A DNA stretch of 64,000 bases from Anisakis pegreffii. Taxonomy: Eukaryota > Nematoda > Chromadorea > Rhabditida > Anisakidae. Below are positions 21,900-48,200 of this stretch, piece after piece. The position numbers and the translations under genes are program-made. Position 1 is the stretch's first letter; every line of letters starts with the position of its first letter. The notes beneath the pieces are model-generated. The model was given only the letters and a program-made list of their open reading frames with translations, was not told the DNA's origin and did no database searches. The stretch spans positions 1 through 64,000 of the forward strand of contig JAPYMA010000388.1 in the NCBI GenBank assembly GCA_035041965.1, given 5' to 3'.

Positions 21900-23010
21900 C
21901 AACTCAGAACGCCATTCGTTTCAAATGCACCATGAATAATATATTTCATCTTTGAAGAGTAATTCTGAAGAGTGCACATCCTATTTCGCAAATCAGTATC
22001 TTCAAGATTCAGTGTGACATCCGGTGTTCGGATCGTCGCAAAATGTCAAAGCGACGTCATTCTTCGTCATGGTTCTATCAAAGAGAACTCACAACAATTA
22101 CATGTATTATGTTGATTGTTTTAAGTTGGACATGTGCGGGTGGATTTGATGCGTTTCTCTGACTTCAAATAAAAATATAACTTCACCAGCTGCATCGGTC
22201 TAGTATTTCCTATCACTGGAATAAATTCTTAAAGCTTGTCTAGTTAGTGCATTACTTTTTCCATAGCTGCGAACAATCAGCGAGAATTTTCGAAATGTTT
22301 TTGATTCCTTCGATTGGTTTATTTATCCGATATCCTTTCAACGACTACTTCGAGGCAAAACTGAAAATATTTATGAGATTCGAAGTTTGTCGAATCGACT
22401 CCCTTCGTCGACCGCGTTGTACCTTGTACTATATAGATGACTTCATCATCGGAAAGATTTGTTCCAAAAAATGGCGATCAAAAGACTACGGGATGGCTGT
22501 GAATTATCACTCATCATTCAAAATAATCCTTCGTGAACAGTAGACGATAAACAAGTTTAATCTCAAAATAATATTACGAACCAATTCGACCGCCCTATTC
22601 ACGCAATCATGGAAGGAATGGTAATGAATGATTCGCGATTTGAAACGGCTTTAACGGAATGTAAAAATTTGCTTAACGGATTACTGCAATCAGATCCGAC
22701 ATTTTTAAGCCGATTCAAGCTGCTATTACGCTGCCAAAATTATTCTGATTTTCACATCTCACTCCGAATAGTTCAGAAGTCATTGCCCTTCGGGTTCTAA
22801 ATGTGCGGTGAGACGTTGAGTTGCCCGAGTTTGCTCACATGACTGAAGTGTGTGATCAAAAAACACCGAAAATCAACTCTTTATTCACATCGAAACTGTT
22901 ATTGTTAATGCATTATGCAATCAGAAAACATCGTCACGGAATTGGTTCAAATTTGAAAAGAATTTGAGTTACTGATTCAAAACAATGGCATTGCATACAC
23001 GATGCCATCT
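21900..23010. other. Spacer between two minus-strand genes; probably holds a missing 5' exon
   Basis: The first exon of the 20229-21878 gene should lie here on the minus strand. Candidate frames (for example around 21901-22070) lack convincing start and donor combinations. A plus-strand frame of 63 codons at 22609-22800 is protein-like but unsupported. Confidence 0.4.
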
Positions 23011-23013
23011 TCT

Positions 23014-25952
23014 TCATTCCTCCGTATCTTCACTTTCTCTTAGTGATTCTACGTGTTCCATTGTATCGTCTTCTGGTCTAATCTGCAAATGATCGTCGTC
23101 ACAATCATTAATTTCGACGTAAATGCCATCCAAGTGAATACTTTAGTAAAAGAGTGAAATGATTCATGAAGAGCGACGTGAATCAACGACGTTTTCTTTT
23201 CGCACGTTGAAAATTCGTCAAAGAAATTGCGCTCTAACAGAGAAACGAAATTTACTATCGGAGTACAAATATTCTGCAAATAATTAAATTGTTGCATGAT
23301 CAAAACATGCGCATTTAGTTGACAGCCACTTACCACAGTGGTTTGGGAGCCTTGAGTACGAGCATCGTACAGTGGCTCGGGAACGGGTTCAATGTTTACA
23401 CTTTTATAATTGGATTGCTCCTCTTTATCCTTCTTCTCTTCTTCTGCCGATGCGTTAAAATTAGGTTATTTTATGGCTGAACATTACTCTCTAGGTGAAC
23501 TGTCATACCTGCCACTACATCTCCCTTCTTATATACTCCATTCTACAGCACTTATGAAGTGCATTTTGACGGAAACTACTGCAGTGGTGTCATGTATTCT
23601 TTGAGATTTTGATGAATTATCAAGCAATCTTGTGGATCATGATCTTCAATTATGATCTTACGATAGTCACCTATAACCTTCAATTCTCAGCGTTCTTTCA
23701 TGTAAGGATGTGTGATTGGCGTTTCTTTTTGAATAAGATGTGGTGCACCATTGCTTGTTATGGTCGGAGGACGTTCGACGACTGATATGTATTGCGAGGA
23801 ATTGAAACGCAACTGAAGCGAGTGGAAAAAATATGTAGAAATTAATAAGTTTGCATGCTGAAATCTAACTGCAGGCATGCACTTTTGCATGTGGGACTGT
23901 AATCTCGAAACATATTTACCTCCTGCCACACTGCTGGCAACTGCCGAAATTTCTTTTTCTTTTTCATTTTTGGATTTTCCCTGCTCGACGTTCGCTTGAG
24001 TGATGATTACTGTCGGTTCGTTAGCATTTTTTTTAGAGAACGCTTTATCGCTAAGTTGGAGTACTGGTGGTTTCGGGGAGGGTCGCTCGTTGAGTGCTGA
24101 CTTGAATTCGTCTTCGTCGAGTTCCTCGTCGGCCTTGAAGAAAATTCGACTGCTCTGTGCCATTTTTGAATTGCCTTCGTCTTGTTTCATCGATAAAGCC
24201 ATTTGTTTACTATCGGGAATCTCATCGCTCATCACTGCTATTTTTATAGTATCGAACTTTTCCGTCAATCCTGCCGTTTTGTCTGACTTTTTCTCAGTTC
24301 CACCGACGTCCGCACACCCGCCCTTCGTCTTTTCCAGCTCTCCGATATCTTTTCCTTTATCCTCAACTAAATCCTTGTCCTTATTCCCACCTTCCATTCC
24401 TTTTCTCTTGCTCAATCCACCACCATCTTTTTTGCTATGTTCCTCCCGTTGCTCGCGTCCTCGGTTCTTTCTCCCTTCATCCTTCTCATTCTTCACCTTC
24501 AACTTTTCCACTTCATTTCTTGCATCCGCTTTTCCCTCTTTATTCGCTCCATTTTTCGAATTTTCTTTTCGCTTTTTCTCAGAACTCTCTTTCCTTTTTG
24601 TATCTTTCATCCAAACATTGCTATCGTTCGCTGTCTTCGAAGTTTTTTTACTTTCACATTTTGGTTTATCTTCGACCTTTTTCAGTTTTGATGTCTCTTT
24701 GGCTTTGCTAATTTTTATCACTTTAGGTGAATCCATCGACAGTTTTGCATGCACATCTGAAGCAACAATCTTCCTGATACGTTACGAAATTACTTCAAAA
24801 ATACTGAACATCACTATATCAGTTATTCAGAACAACTCAAATACCTTGTGATCCGTGCAATCATTATTGAATAGTTCAGTGAAAAAGAAAGCAGTATCTG
24901 CAGTCGTACCGTATTTTCCAATGTCTCCAGCTTCTACAGTAGTCAACAAAATTGTTGAAGTGGTAAGCTGTCGAAATTAAAACGCAAGGAAATTTTTTGT
25001 AAAATAGACAAGGAAAGGAATGAAAATAATTATAGAAACTTTTGGAAAGCATTCCCACAGCCGTAGTTCCAATTTGTGTGTATTCCCGATTTTCATCCAC
25101 CAAAGTGAAGTTGAATGAAGTGCATGGATGGTATGAGCATGGTATTCCTTTTTCTTATTAACAATGGTATTATTGAAAAGTTTGATTAAGATAGTGGCAT
25201 CAGCTGCACCTTTTACTGGTTCAGCTTGGGTTGTTCGTTCATGTAAACTATCAGTTTTGCTAGTAGCTGCTGAAGATCGCCTCCAACATTGGTTCTTCTG
25301 CAAAACGCAAATCTTAATCAGCAGCTTTGTAGTACCAAATTTACAATGGATGAACTGGTCTGTTGTAATTCGAAGAATTTTTTTTAGGTTTTTTGTGCGC
25401 TAAAATTAGTTTGACTTATAATGATGGTGGGTAGTGGATCCTCACAAGTGCTGAACGATTCCAACAAAATTTTTTACGAACATAACTGCTAATTCTGGAA
25501 AAAATACACTTTATAAAATTGAAAGCTTCTCATAATACGTAATCAGACTGCATCGCTGGTCGATGCCCTCGTTATGCGCGTCATCTTCAGTGATTGTGAA
25601 CATTGAAAACATTCATTTCAAACTCATTGTTATCCATCGTGAATCATCATTTTCATAACTGCCAGCGAGCATAATGTCCATGCAAATTTTTTTTACCTGC
25701 TAAAGAATCCTCATTCAAGATACTTACCAATGCTTCGGATTCTTCAAGAAGTGGATCTGCATAAAATTTCGGTAGTCTTTGTTTCCTCGAAGTACACAGC
25801 ACCAAAATAATATTTGAAAAGACGATTGATATGATAACAACAATAACACTTCTAACTGATAATAAAATAAACACTCCGAAAGGCATCCTAATGCCACAAC
25901 TACCCCACAATAGCTCTTCATATAAAATGACATTACAGGCACATTCGTTCAT
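23014..25952 (-). CDS. Single-pass membrane protein with long Lys/Glu-rich tail
   Basis: Six exons keep phase: 25728-25952, 25217-25297, 24910-24967, 23920-24756, 23334-23443 and 23014-23082, giving 459 residues. Residues about 24-53 form one membrane segment ([20 protein letters not shown]), followed by SRKQR, so the tail should be cytoplasmic by the positive-inside rule. The large fourth exon is a charged, low-complexity stretch rich in Lys, Glu, Ser and Gly (KEKE-like runs), then an acidic patch ([11 protein letters not shown]). The C-terminus is acidic ([11 protein letters not shown]). I do not recognise the family; triadin/junctin-like proteins share this overall layout but no specific motif was seen. 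Exon 3 and its donor (GTACGA) are the least certain part. A possible alternative 3' exon ends at 23687 (ITHPYMKER then stop). Confidence 0.7.
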
Positions 25953-26120
25953 TTATATTTGCTCGTAATATACAAATTTTGATTCACATTCTATTCAAAA
26001 CGGCCATTCTTGTCAAGTGTTCTCCTCGTACAAATATTTGTCATGAAAAAATGCATATTTCTCAATTAAGAATTAAGCAGTAATGCAATTAGTTGACTCT
26101 TGGTGCTAATTAAAAAACTT

Positions 26121-26219
26121 TTAGTCTTAGGTTTAGGCTTAAGCTTAGGCTTAGGGTTAGGGTTAGGGTTAGGCTTAGGCTTAGTCTCAGGTTTAGGCTT
26201 ATGCTTAGGCTTAGGCTTA
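26121..26219 (+). repeat. Interstitial telomeric repeat tract (TTAGGC with TTAGGG and variants)
   Basis: About 16 hexamer units read TTAGGC, with degenerate members (TTAGTC, TTAAGC, TTATGC) and a central run of three TTAGGG. TTAGGC is the nematode telomere repeat. The tract is inside the chromosome, between the membrane-protein gene and the rab-6 3' end. A short extra CTTAGGCTTAG occurs at about 26442-26453. Lys-Pro frames across it are artefacts. Confidence 0.93.
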
Positions 26220-28395
26220 ATGTATCTGGTCATTTTGGCCCATCCTGTACAAGGGCGAAGTAAAAGGAGCATCGTGGTCAACGCCCATCCGAGTGGGTCA
26301 AATCAAGATTCATAACTCGACTCCAGATGACGATCAGCACATTTTCTTGACATATTTGTGATCAGCATTATGAATTCAGGAACGTGATCTGAATCGTTTG
26401 ATATTTCTGGACCCAAAAGGTGACCTCTTTTGGTCGGCTTTCGCTTAGGCTTAGATGACACCCATTACGTTGCAAACGAAAACAGAATCGTTCCACAGGG
26501 TCGATCACTTGTATCGGTATCAAAAATGGAACTTCATTCAGTGAACTGGTAATAATGTATGCCATGATTCACAACCGCCTTTAATATCGCTGTTTGTGAT
26601 GTTGCTATCAGTTGAAACTTTGGTCCGTGTCTGTACATTTAGTAACGGAGTGCAGTCATTATCGTTATGAAGGTTGCAGTTGAACTTGCGAAAATAACCG
26701 GCAAAACGCAGCTGCATAATCGCACGAAAATTTCCCAGCATGATTCAAAATTACAAAACTGCTAAACCGCAGGATTTTGGAAACTCGTATGATAAAACAT
26801 TGCTGAATGATGCTCCTGATGATATTGCTGTGTGCAAATCACTCCCGACGATATTGTTGTGTGCAGATGACAGATGCGGAAACAAATATGAATGTTTATC
26901 AGTTGAGACGATTAAGCGGGCAATTATAAACGAAGCAATATTATATTAGGAAAAAGATGATGAAAATAAAAGAATATACCTCACGAGAACTTCCCATGGT
27001 TCATCAAACTGACAGCAACGAGGGACACATTCGAATTTCTTCAAAAATAAATTTTTCTTGGGAATACATTCAAATATCTTCAGTAATAAATTAAATCTTA
27101 GACAAACACAACAAAATAAAACATTCAATTGCAAAAAACTGAACAGTATATTTTGTCATGTCAGTGCAAACAGTAAAGTGTTCGATGAAACAACCTAAGC
27201 AATATATCATTATGAATAGATTGAATTGTTTTAAAACTGATAAACAATAAAAAATAATGATAACAATGCTGATAACAGAAACAATATGACTGCATCACTG
27301 TGAAAATTCAGTGTTAACCCAAGCATGAAACCACGCACGACATTTAGTGTTAGGTGATAATAAGTTATATTATGGAATCAAAGAGCTACTGAAGCTCTTC
27401 AGAAGCTGATTCAAAGCAGAAGCAAATTTCAAATCACAGCAATTGAAAAACTGGAAATTCGATTGAATTGGAATTGGAAAAAATCGAGCGAAAAGAGAAA
27501 ATCCCAAATAAGTCAGCAGGACATCAGAAAAATTTTAAATGAAAACGGAATGAGAAAGCAGCATTTGAAACTTAAAATTGCCAATTCCATGAAAACATCA
27601 TCAGTTAAAACATTGGAGGATGGGTATAATTCTTTGATACGAATGTAAAACTTATTTTCGGCGGACGCATTATGGGAAATTCATTGACATGCCATGTTTC
27701 TATAATGAGAATGAACAATCTGATCGGGAAAGAAATTTAGACACTCAATTGCTGATTTGTTACTCGAAACTCCCCTAAGAAAAAAGTTCATTACACTTAT
27801 AAATGAAAATAAAGCGCATAATTCAGATAGAATGTTGCATATTTAATTGTAAGAATCGTAAGCAATTCACCTAGCAGCAATATTGAATTAATGGCGAATT
27901 CAGTTCATCATGTTCCCTCTGATTACTAGTCGGATAGACGGAAAGATTGAAATTCAAGACAGAAAAGAATATTGATTCAATCACAGACTGCCAGTGCACC
28001 AGCATATCAAATCGACCGAATTATTAATGATCTTTTTTCCAAAACAAACAAACATAAACTCGCTTAACACACTCGAAGAAAACTTTATTGGGTTCAGAAT
28101 AAACATTTAGCTACCAACCATCAGTATCAATTTTTTTCTGAAAATTGATTGTTTTGAAATGCATCAAATAAATAAAAAGTTGAACGGTTGTTGCACACGG
28201 AAGTTGTCATAATGAATGAACGGAAGAACGAACGAAGTGCTTGAGTAAGCGATATAACTGCGAATGGACGAGAACTGATTGAGATGATGAGCATTAAAAC
28301 AATCAGACAGTGGATGGCATTTTGTGACGATGGGAAAACAAAAGCAAAGAGCTGATCATTTAGGAATTTTTTTTTGATTGTCCGTTCTTCAATAT
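26220..28395. other. Intergenic DNA downstream of rab-6
   Basis: A plus-strand open frame of about 95 codons (ending at 27648; Lys/Gln/Glu-rich, coiled-coil-like) has no start or splice support. A poly-Ala/Thr-free AT-rich background otherwise; no further gene was found. Confidence 0.45.
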
Positions 28396-41516
<13,121 letters not shown>

Positions 41517-41534
41517 TCTCAAAAACAAAAGCTG

Positions 41535-44500
41535 AAATTCTTGAATTAAGGCACAAAAATCAAGACTTCCACTTTTTGTTTAAGACGAATCGAAAATAGA
41601 AATCTGATAAGCAAGACAAACAGTTGAACTTTTCTCGCATTCCTTTCTATGTCTTACATGTATTGTTTTCAATCAGTTCGGAAGATAACGTGATGAAATC
41701 ATGCAAAAACAGTTGAAAATAAATCATACAAAAGTAATCAAGCACCGAGCAACAATTCTATGGTTAATTACGGGGTGACGCAAGTGGTACACGATCATAG
41801 TTATAACTGCCATCTTTATGACCATACCACTTTTCAGAAAACTATTTCTATCACATCACTTGTTCTACCTCTTTTTCACTAGATTTATCGATTGAATTGG
41901 TGAACGAATTTTATCATACAATGACTGGTGATGGATCGTTGCACAAGAATCGAGAGAATAAGGAATGGAAACGATTTCCGTTCTTGAAGATGAGAAAAAT
42001 TAGACTGATTCAATTGCTCCTCTTCTGAGTCAACATGTAAATAAACGAAACATCAAAACTGGGTGTTGAATTTCTCAACTTGTGCATCCAAATGAAAACA
42101 GACACACACATTCGAATGCAACACAGCCAGTTGTGAATCAATACGTAATGCGCAAAGAGAGCAACGTCGATGCACCATGTCAGGCAGATTTCATTAAGCT
42201 TATAGCATGCCAGTCTGTACTTTACATTTTATTCCTGGCTTCACTCGCATCAGACACACTACTGTCTAAGAGTGAAGTCGTTGGGAGGCTAGATAATTAC
42301 GATCATGGATGGGACAATTGAACAGCAAACAATACTCGAAATGAATGCGAAAATCGCTATAAGTGCAAACGCCTGCTGCAACAAACACAATGCTGGATTA
42401 AGGAATAACAATATTCAGCGCATAATTATCAAAAAAAGGTGAATGAGAGTTTGCGGAATAAGAAAACGGATGATGAAATAACTAGCAGAACATGAAAGCA
42501 ACATTCAAACGCAACGCTTTGAATTGTTGAGAATCCAATTTCGCGCCGATGTAGTTAGAATTCATAACTTTAAGGAGTGTGACTGCACGAATATGAACGG
42601 TATGGTTAGCGCTAATGGTGAAAAATATCGCTTATTTAAACGATTTTTAAATTTTGCTGCCTGTAAGTACTAATACGAACTAGATGCCACATCCGATAAA
42701 GATCAATCAATACTCTAGCCAAAAGCCAACTACAAATTTTATCGATAAAATTAGTCGCAGCAATAAGAGTAAGATGCCGGTATTTGAAGCGTTTGAACAA
42801 AAAATGCCGGAAAACACTGCAAATTGTGAAGGCATCAGCGAATGCCCCTTGACATGAACTGAAACTCTACGTTAAATCAGTGCAAGTAATTATGATACGA
42901 ATGAAGCGCAAGATTGCGAGCATGCAATATCAGCTCCACTGCAACTGCGCATCAATTATAGCACGAAAGATGTACTACAGCGTTCAGAATCCTTCCGGCT
43001 CATCTAAGAACTGTATTTCCATATCTTCTTCATTTCTGCAAAACATCAACTGTACGCATATAAAACTGAAATTTCATTAATTTAGGTAGTTATTGATGAC
43101 TTCGCTGGGGAAGGTTGTCTGATGCCGACAGCCGTAGCATTCCGATGTCAACCTAGGCCATGCATTCACACGACAAAAACGCTTCATTTCCAATTGCAAA
43201 TGAAATATCGAATGAGTTGGAACGGTTAATCCTGATGACGAACAAAACTTAACAGATTCCTTGCAACGAATTGAATTATACAGATAATAACCGAAATAAA
43301 CCTATCTGAAAAAAACGATAATTTTTAAGATCTTTTCAGTCAGAGACATAGCCAAAGGGGGAGTGGGGCGAACGGGGCACATGCCCTCCCCATGCACACT
43401 GGAAAGTGGAAGAAAATGGGAATTGAAGAATGACGAAACGAGCGAAGCAAATAAGAGGAACGCAAGAAGGAAAAAAATCATCGTAAAGCAGATTTTAGGT
43501 GCGAACCCTCTATGCGTCCCCCCCTTCCTTTCTTAGCCGTAACGTCGGGAAAAAGTCCCCACCTTGTGCTTGTTTCCAATTAATTTTTAATGAATAATCC
43601 AATTTCATAAGAGGAAATCCATAAATGTGCAATGATACAAGGCAGTGCGCAACTCAACACGTTGCTACGCGCAGTAAGTACGAACGCAGATTGCCAACAC
43701 TCTCGATTTCATTTGCAAATCCAATCAAGACCAAATTTCTTTTGTACAATGCATTCTGTGAAAGCACGATTGAGATGGGAGTGCTCAAAGGAGCGTTATC
43801 ATTCGGATATCAGTGATATTTTATCAGTAATGATTAGTTGAATCATAAAGTTTGCAATACTGAATCACGGCATGGATCGCTACGCTACGATGAAGTGTAG
43901 GAAGCAAAGGAGTAGGAAACAAAAGGTATAGGAAGCAAAAAAAGGTGGATGGATAAATCCTTTGAAACAGGTGAGACGTAAGTTTCAGAGCATAAATGTA
44001 CTCGTTAGAATATAAGAATAGGCTCAAGGTGATCATGAGACAAAATAAACCTTCCATCATATTCATATCTTTTCTTACTTACTGGTGGCAAACTGGCTTG
44101 TAGAGCTGGACTTGTATCCTTGAATGAGAACGTAATAAAAGCAATTCACAAATTTTGAATCAGTTCCATAGGGACTGTGCAGCGATATTATGGAAAGTGA
44201 CAGCGTTGGAACTGCTGCAATAAAGTGGTGAGTTTATCATAATCGCGGGATTGAAATTTTACGCGAAGATGTTTGTGCACGAACGGTTGAGATCTGTGAA
44301 CAAATACGAGTCAAGTTATGCACTAAAATAAGGTGACCAAATGAGTTTTACGAGAATTTCTGTCCCCACGATCAGGTGGTAATATCGAGAATTTAAGGAA
44401 CTTTGGTTGTGAATTTCATTCTCACCGATATGCATGAATCTTATCGGTTGTTTTGTGAGATGTTGTTGTGCTAGTTCTTCATCTCATAAACAGATGAGTT

Positions 44501-45250
44501 TTTTTTGTTGAGTGAAACACTTAGCTGATTCGTGGATGAATTTAAAGAACAGTTGTTGAGATCATTATTGGAACAAAGTATGAAAAATTGTCGATATTTT
44601 ATAAAAGATGCAATAGACTCAGTTCCCATTATCAGCGTTCTTATTCTCAAGGAACAGCAACAACATTTGCTCACCTTTGCAACTACAACAACAGTCATTG
44701 GCGAGTTCGTCTTCTTGCATACGAGTAATTCTTTCGAGTTTCCTTTTGCTGCAACCCGTTGATGTAATGATGGGTATTTTTGCGATGTTATGATGCTTAT
44801 GACATTCTGCATATTTTTAGCCACAATTTTTGTGTCTCCTTTGTTTTCGTGGTCGATGAGAGTTTTCATTTCATTTGTCATTTCATGCAAAATGATTCAC
44901 TTCAATCCAGAACACCAATTGGTTGCTAGTGGATAATCACAACTTAAGAAGGAAATAATGTGGCTCAGCATGACTTCAGTAGTCTTTTTCTGATAGTTTA
45001 CTGCGTTGATTTCATTATGACGATTGATTTGGGGATCAACTGATCTTGAAATCAATGAATAATGTGACTCAATCCCAAAATCAGTCAATTCGAATAATTT
45101 TAGACTTTAACGAATCGCGTTCTCCACATTTGTCGCTTCAATTTAGGTCTCTTGAACCGTATCTTTGATAGAAATCAAATTGCCAGTGCCAGGCCCAACG
45201 TCGATTGATTATCGCACACTCATAATGTTATGAAACTTTGCTGCTTCAGA
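41535..45250. other. Intergenic region between divergent rab-6 and acyl-CoA dehydrogenase genes
   Basis: Apart from a GC-rich block (43343-43550), only weak frames were seen. On the minus strand near 44600-44760 a frame after a GGGTTGCAG acceptor (KRKLERITRMQEDELAND, then Cys-rich) is protein-like but isolated. The promoters of both flanking genes should lie in this 3.7 kb. Confidence 0.45.
43343..43550. mobile_element. GC-rich block with inverted ends, possible DNA-transposon remnant
   Basis: It starts GAGACATAGCCAAAGGGGGA and ends CCTTTCTTAGCCGTAACGTC; the reverse complement of the end (GACGTTACGGCTAAGAAAGG) resembles the start. Runs of G near the left end and C near the right end add to the symmetry. 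Sharp borders in base composition separate it from AT-rich flanks. No coding capacity. The assignment is tentative. Confidence 0.35.
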
Positions 45251-45273
45251 TTCACAGGTCGTATCATAGAACG

Positions 45274-48200
45274 ATGCTCAAACGCAGTGTAACGAGGGCA
45301 TACCGAATCTTTTCAAGGAATTCGGCAACGTATGCTGAACGCAAAACTGGACTGAATTACGGTATTTCTACAGATTAAAATTCGAACAATTTTACAATTC
45401 CATCGGATTGTTAACGAATCTGTGAACAAATATACATTGTAAACTGCAGTAAAGTGGAACTTTTGTGTTTGTTTTCGAGCATAGAAAGCGATTAGTTACC
45501 TCTATTGATCGCAATATTCGTTATAGCAAAAAAGAGTGAGGAGGTGAACACAATTGTCTAGGAAAGATCAATTTCAGTTTGCTGTTGATAAATTGTTAAT
45601 GTGGTATTTGAGATTTGAGTTGAAGCAAACTTTTTGCTATTACAGTGGATATGGATTGAATGCTTGATAAATCTGTTTCATTAACGATTGAATTCTTTAT
45701 AAATTTGGTTCATTAACATTTGAATACTTTCATTTTCCTAGAATGAAATATCATTTCGTATTTTTGTTTGACCGCTTGTATCAGTTTGAGCAGTGCGAAT
45801 ATGAGCTCATTCAAATTCCTGCTGCAGTTACTATTTGTTACAATTCACAAAAACGTAATTGGTTGATGACATGATGCGTTTTTAAGAATTTGATAAAGAA
45901 GACCGTAATCTACGTCATGAAATACACGCATTCACGAAAGAAGTTGTCATTCCACTTGCGCCATTCTACGATCAAACCAGTCAGTTCCCATTGCGTGTTA
46001 TAGAAGCAGCACATGAAGCCGGCATCCTTAACGCCAGCATTCCCCGCGAATACGGTATGATTTCAAGGCGGTTCTTGCAGTTTTATTCAAAAAGCACTAC
46101 AAAATGTCGTTATATGTACACTGAAAGGAACGGTTCAATACTTCCTTGATGTCTGATACTTCAGAATGAAAGGCATTTCGAAAGCACTGCGACGTTGGAT
46201 GCAAAATTGATCGCACCGTTTGCAGAATTACATCAGATGTATTCATGTGAATGCGGCTGAATGAAAACAAAATCTTCGCAATTGTCATAAACATTTCATA
46301 CTGCTGATCGCAGAATTTCATGAAAGAAATGATATCTTCAAACAATAATTCAACTGCTTGAGAATATTCGTCACGAAATGACAACTGAATATTCAGGAGG
46401 AAAAAATTTCGATCTGATGGAAAAGGTTCTGATCAGCGAGGAGATTGCGTATGGCTGTGCTGCTATGGCCAGTGCTATAGCGATTAATGATTTCGCTGAA
46501 ACACCTCTGATAATTGCTGGGAGTGAGGCACTCAAACGAAAATTCCTTGGTCGAATGACCGAAGAACCTCTCGTTGCTGTAGGTTGCACTCAATTTTGCT
46601 CACAAATTTGACTATTTGCATGAAGGAATCATATTTCTGAACACAGAACATTCTATATTGAATGATCAAATGATTGGAATACTTTCCATACGGACTCGTC
46701 GATGAAATGACAATTTTTTTGCTATGGTATGAAAATTAATCACTTCAGAACAGTCGTATTTCTTTGTGAATGAATGCAATGCTTTGTAGGCATACGCCGT
46801 CACTGAAGCAGATGCTGGTTCGGACGTGGCTGGAATACAAATGAAATGTGAAAAGAAAGGAAATGAATATGTTTTGAATGGTACGAAAACATGGGTGAAT
46901 AACGCTGGTCCAGCTAGTTGGTTCTACGTTTTATGCAGATCTGATCCAGATCCGCAAACTCCAATCTCGAAAGCGTTCACTGCATTTGTGGTTGATGGAG
47001 ATACGCACGGTGTGTCTAAAGGATCGAAGGTAACGCAGAGTGGTTTTAATGGGTCATCATAACATGGACATAAATAGAAAGTAATAACAGAGAGTCTATT
47101 TTTACACCCCTGAAAAATCGGATCAACAATGGTTAGCTAGCCCATGCGGGGAGGCAGCAGTCACCGGGATGGGGAGGGATCACTTTTGCTCTCTTCGAAA
47201 GGATCCCTGTGAAGGTTGGATTCCCGTGCCAACCTCAGTATGTAATAGTATTCATAATATTAATAGTCAAAATTTTAATCGCCAATCGCATATTCTTCAC
47301 TTTGCGTTCATTTTTTGTTACAGAATGCTCTCTAATGTTAAGATCCCACAAATCCGTGATTCTCACACTCTCGCACTTCGTTCCCTCCTTGGTTCGCATG
47401 GCAAACCGTCCGAACAATCCACGCGATCGCAGTTCCCCTTCTCTAATGAGCCGTTATATCTGAATGAAGAAAATTAAGAAAATGCTTCAATGACCAAGAT
47501 GTTTTCTGTCAAAATAATTCGTTGATAATATCAGAGCAAGCTATTTTTTGTGATTGAACATCACTGAACGCTAATAGACGAAATGTAAAGAAAAAATAAC
47601 AACATTGATTCGTCAATTTATCCCACCTTCCCTCCTCTAACATCACCGAATTCCCTCTTTCCGGTAGGAAACCTGCTCCGTGAGAACAACTTAATACACC
47701 GTGAAGTGATTCTTCCATTCAGAACTGAAATGCTATCAGATCATTTGAATCGAACGCGCGTTATGTTTATGGTTCGGTGGAACACCTTTCTGTTGTTGAC
47801 ATTTTCGATAATTATTGAGTGTTTCAATTGCTTTGTAGGAATTAACAATGGGAGTAAGAGCGTGTGACATTCGGACGGTGAATTTTGAAGAGGTACGTGT
47901 GCCTGAAGAGAATGTGGTTGGTAAACCAGGAGACGGATTTGTGATTACGATGAAAATGTTTGATAAAACAAGGTTCTTTTCTAAAATTCATCCATACTTT
48001 TTTCCAAGGTATCTAACAAGAAAAATTCGCTTCATTAGACTAATGGAAACTCCCTGAGAACTCGTGTTGTGAAAACCAATCACAGCAACGCTATAGTTTA
48101 TCACTTTCAGGGCAGAGGTCGCAGCAATTGCGACGGGGCTAATATCACGCTGTGTTGATGAAGCTGGTAAATATGCCCTTGAAAGGAAAACATTTGGTGT

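Noticed and set aside
22247..22800. Two plus-strand frames of 98 and 63 codons
   Set aside because: Protein-like in places but without start context, splice partners or family similarity.
24000..24851. 283-codon plus-strand frame rich in Ser and Phe
   Set aside because: It is the antisense shadow of the Lys/Glu-rich minus-strand exon.
26066..26315. Lys-Pro and Gly-Leu repeat frames
   Set aside because: Translations of the telomere-like hexamer tract.
44471..44890. 139-codon minus-strand frame and its 76-codon plus-strand shadow
   Set aside because: Neither shows a motif; a different minus-strand frame there is more protein-like but isolated, so no gene was called.
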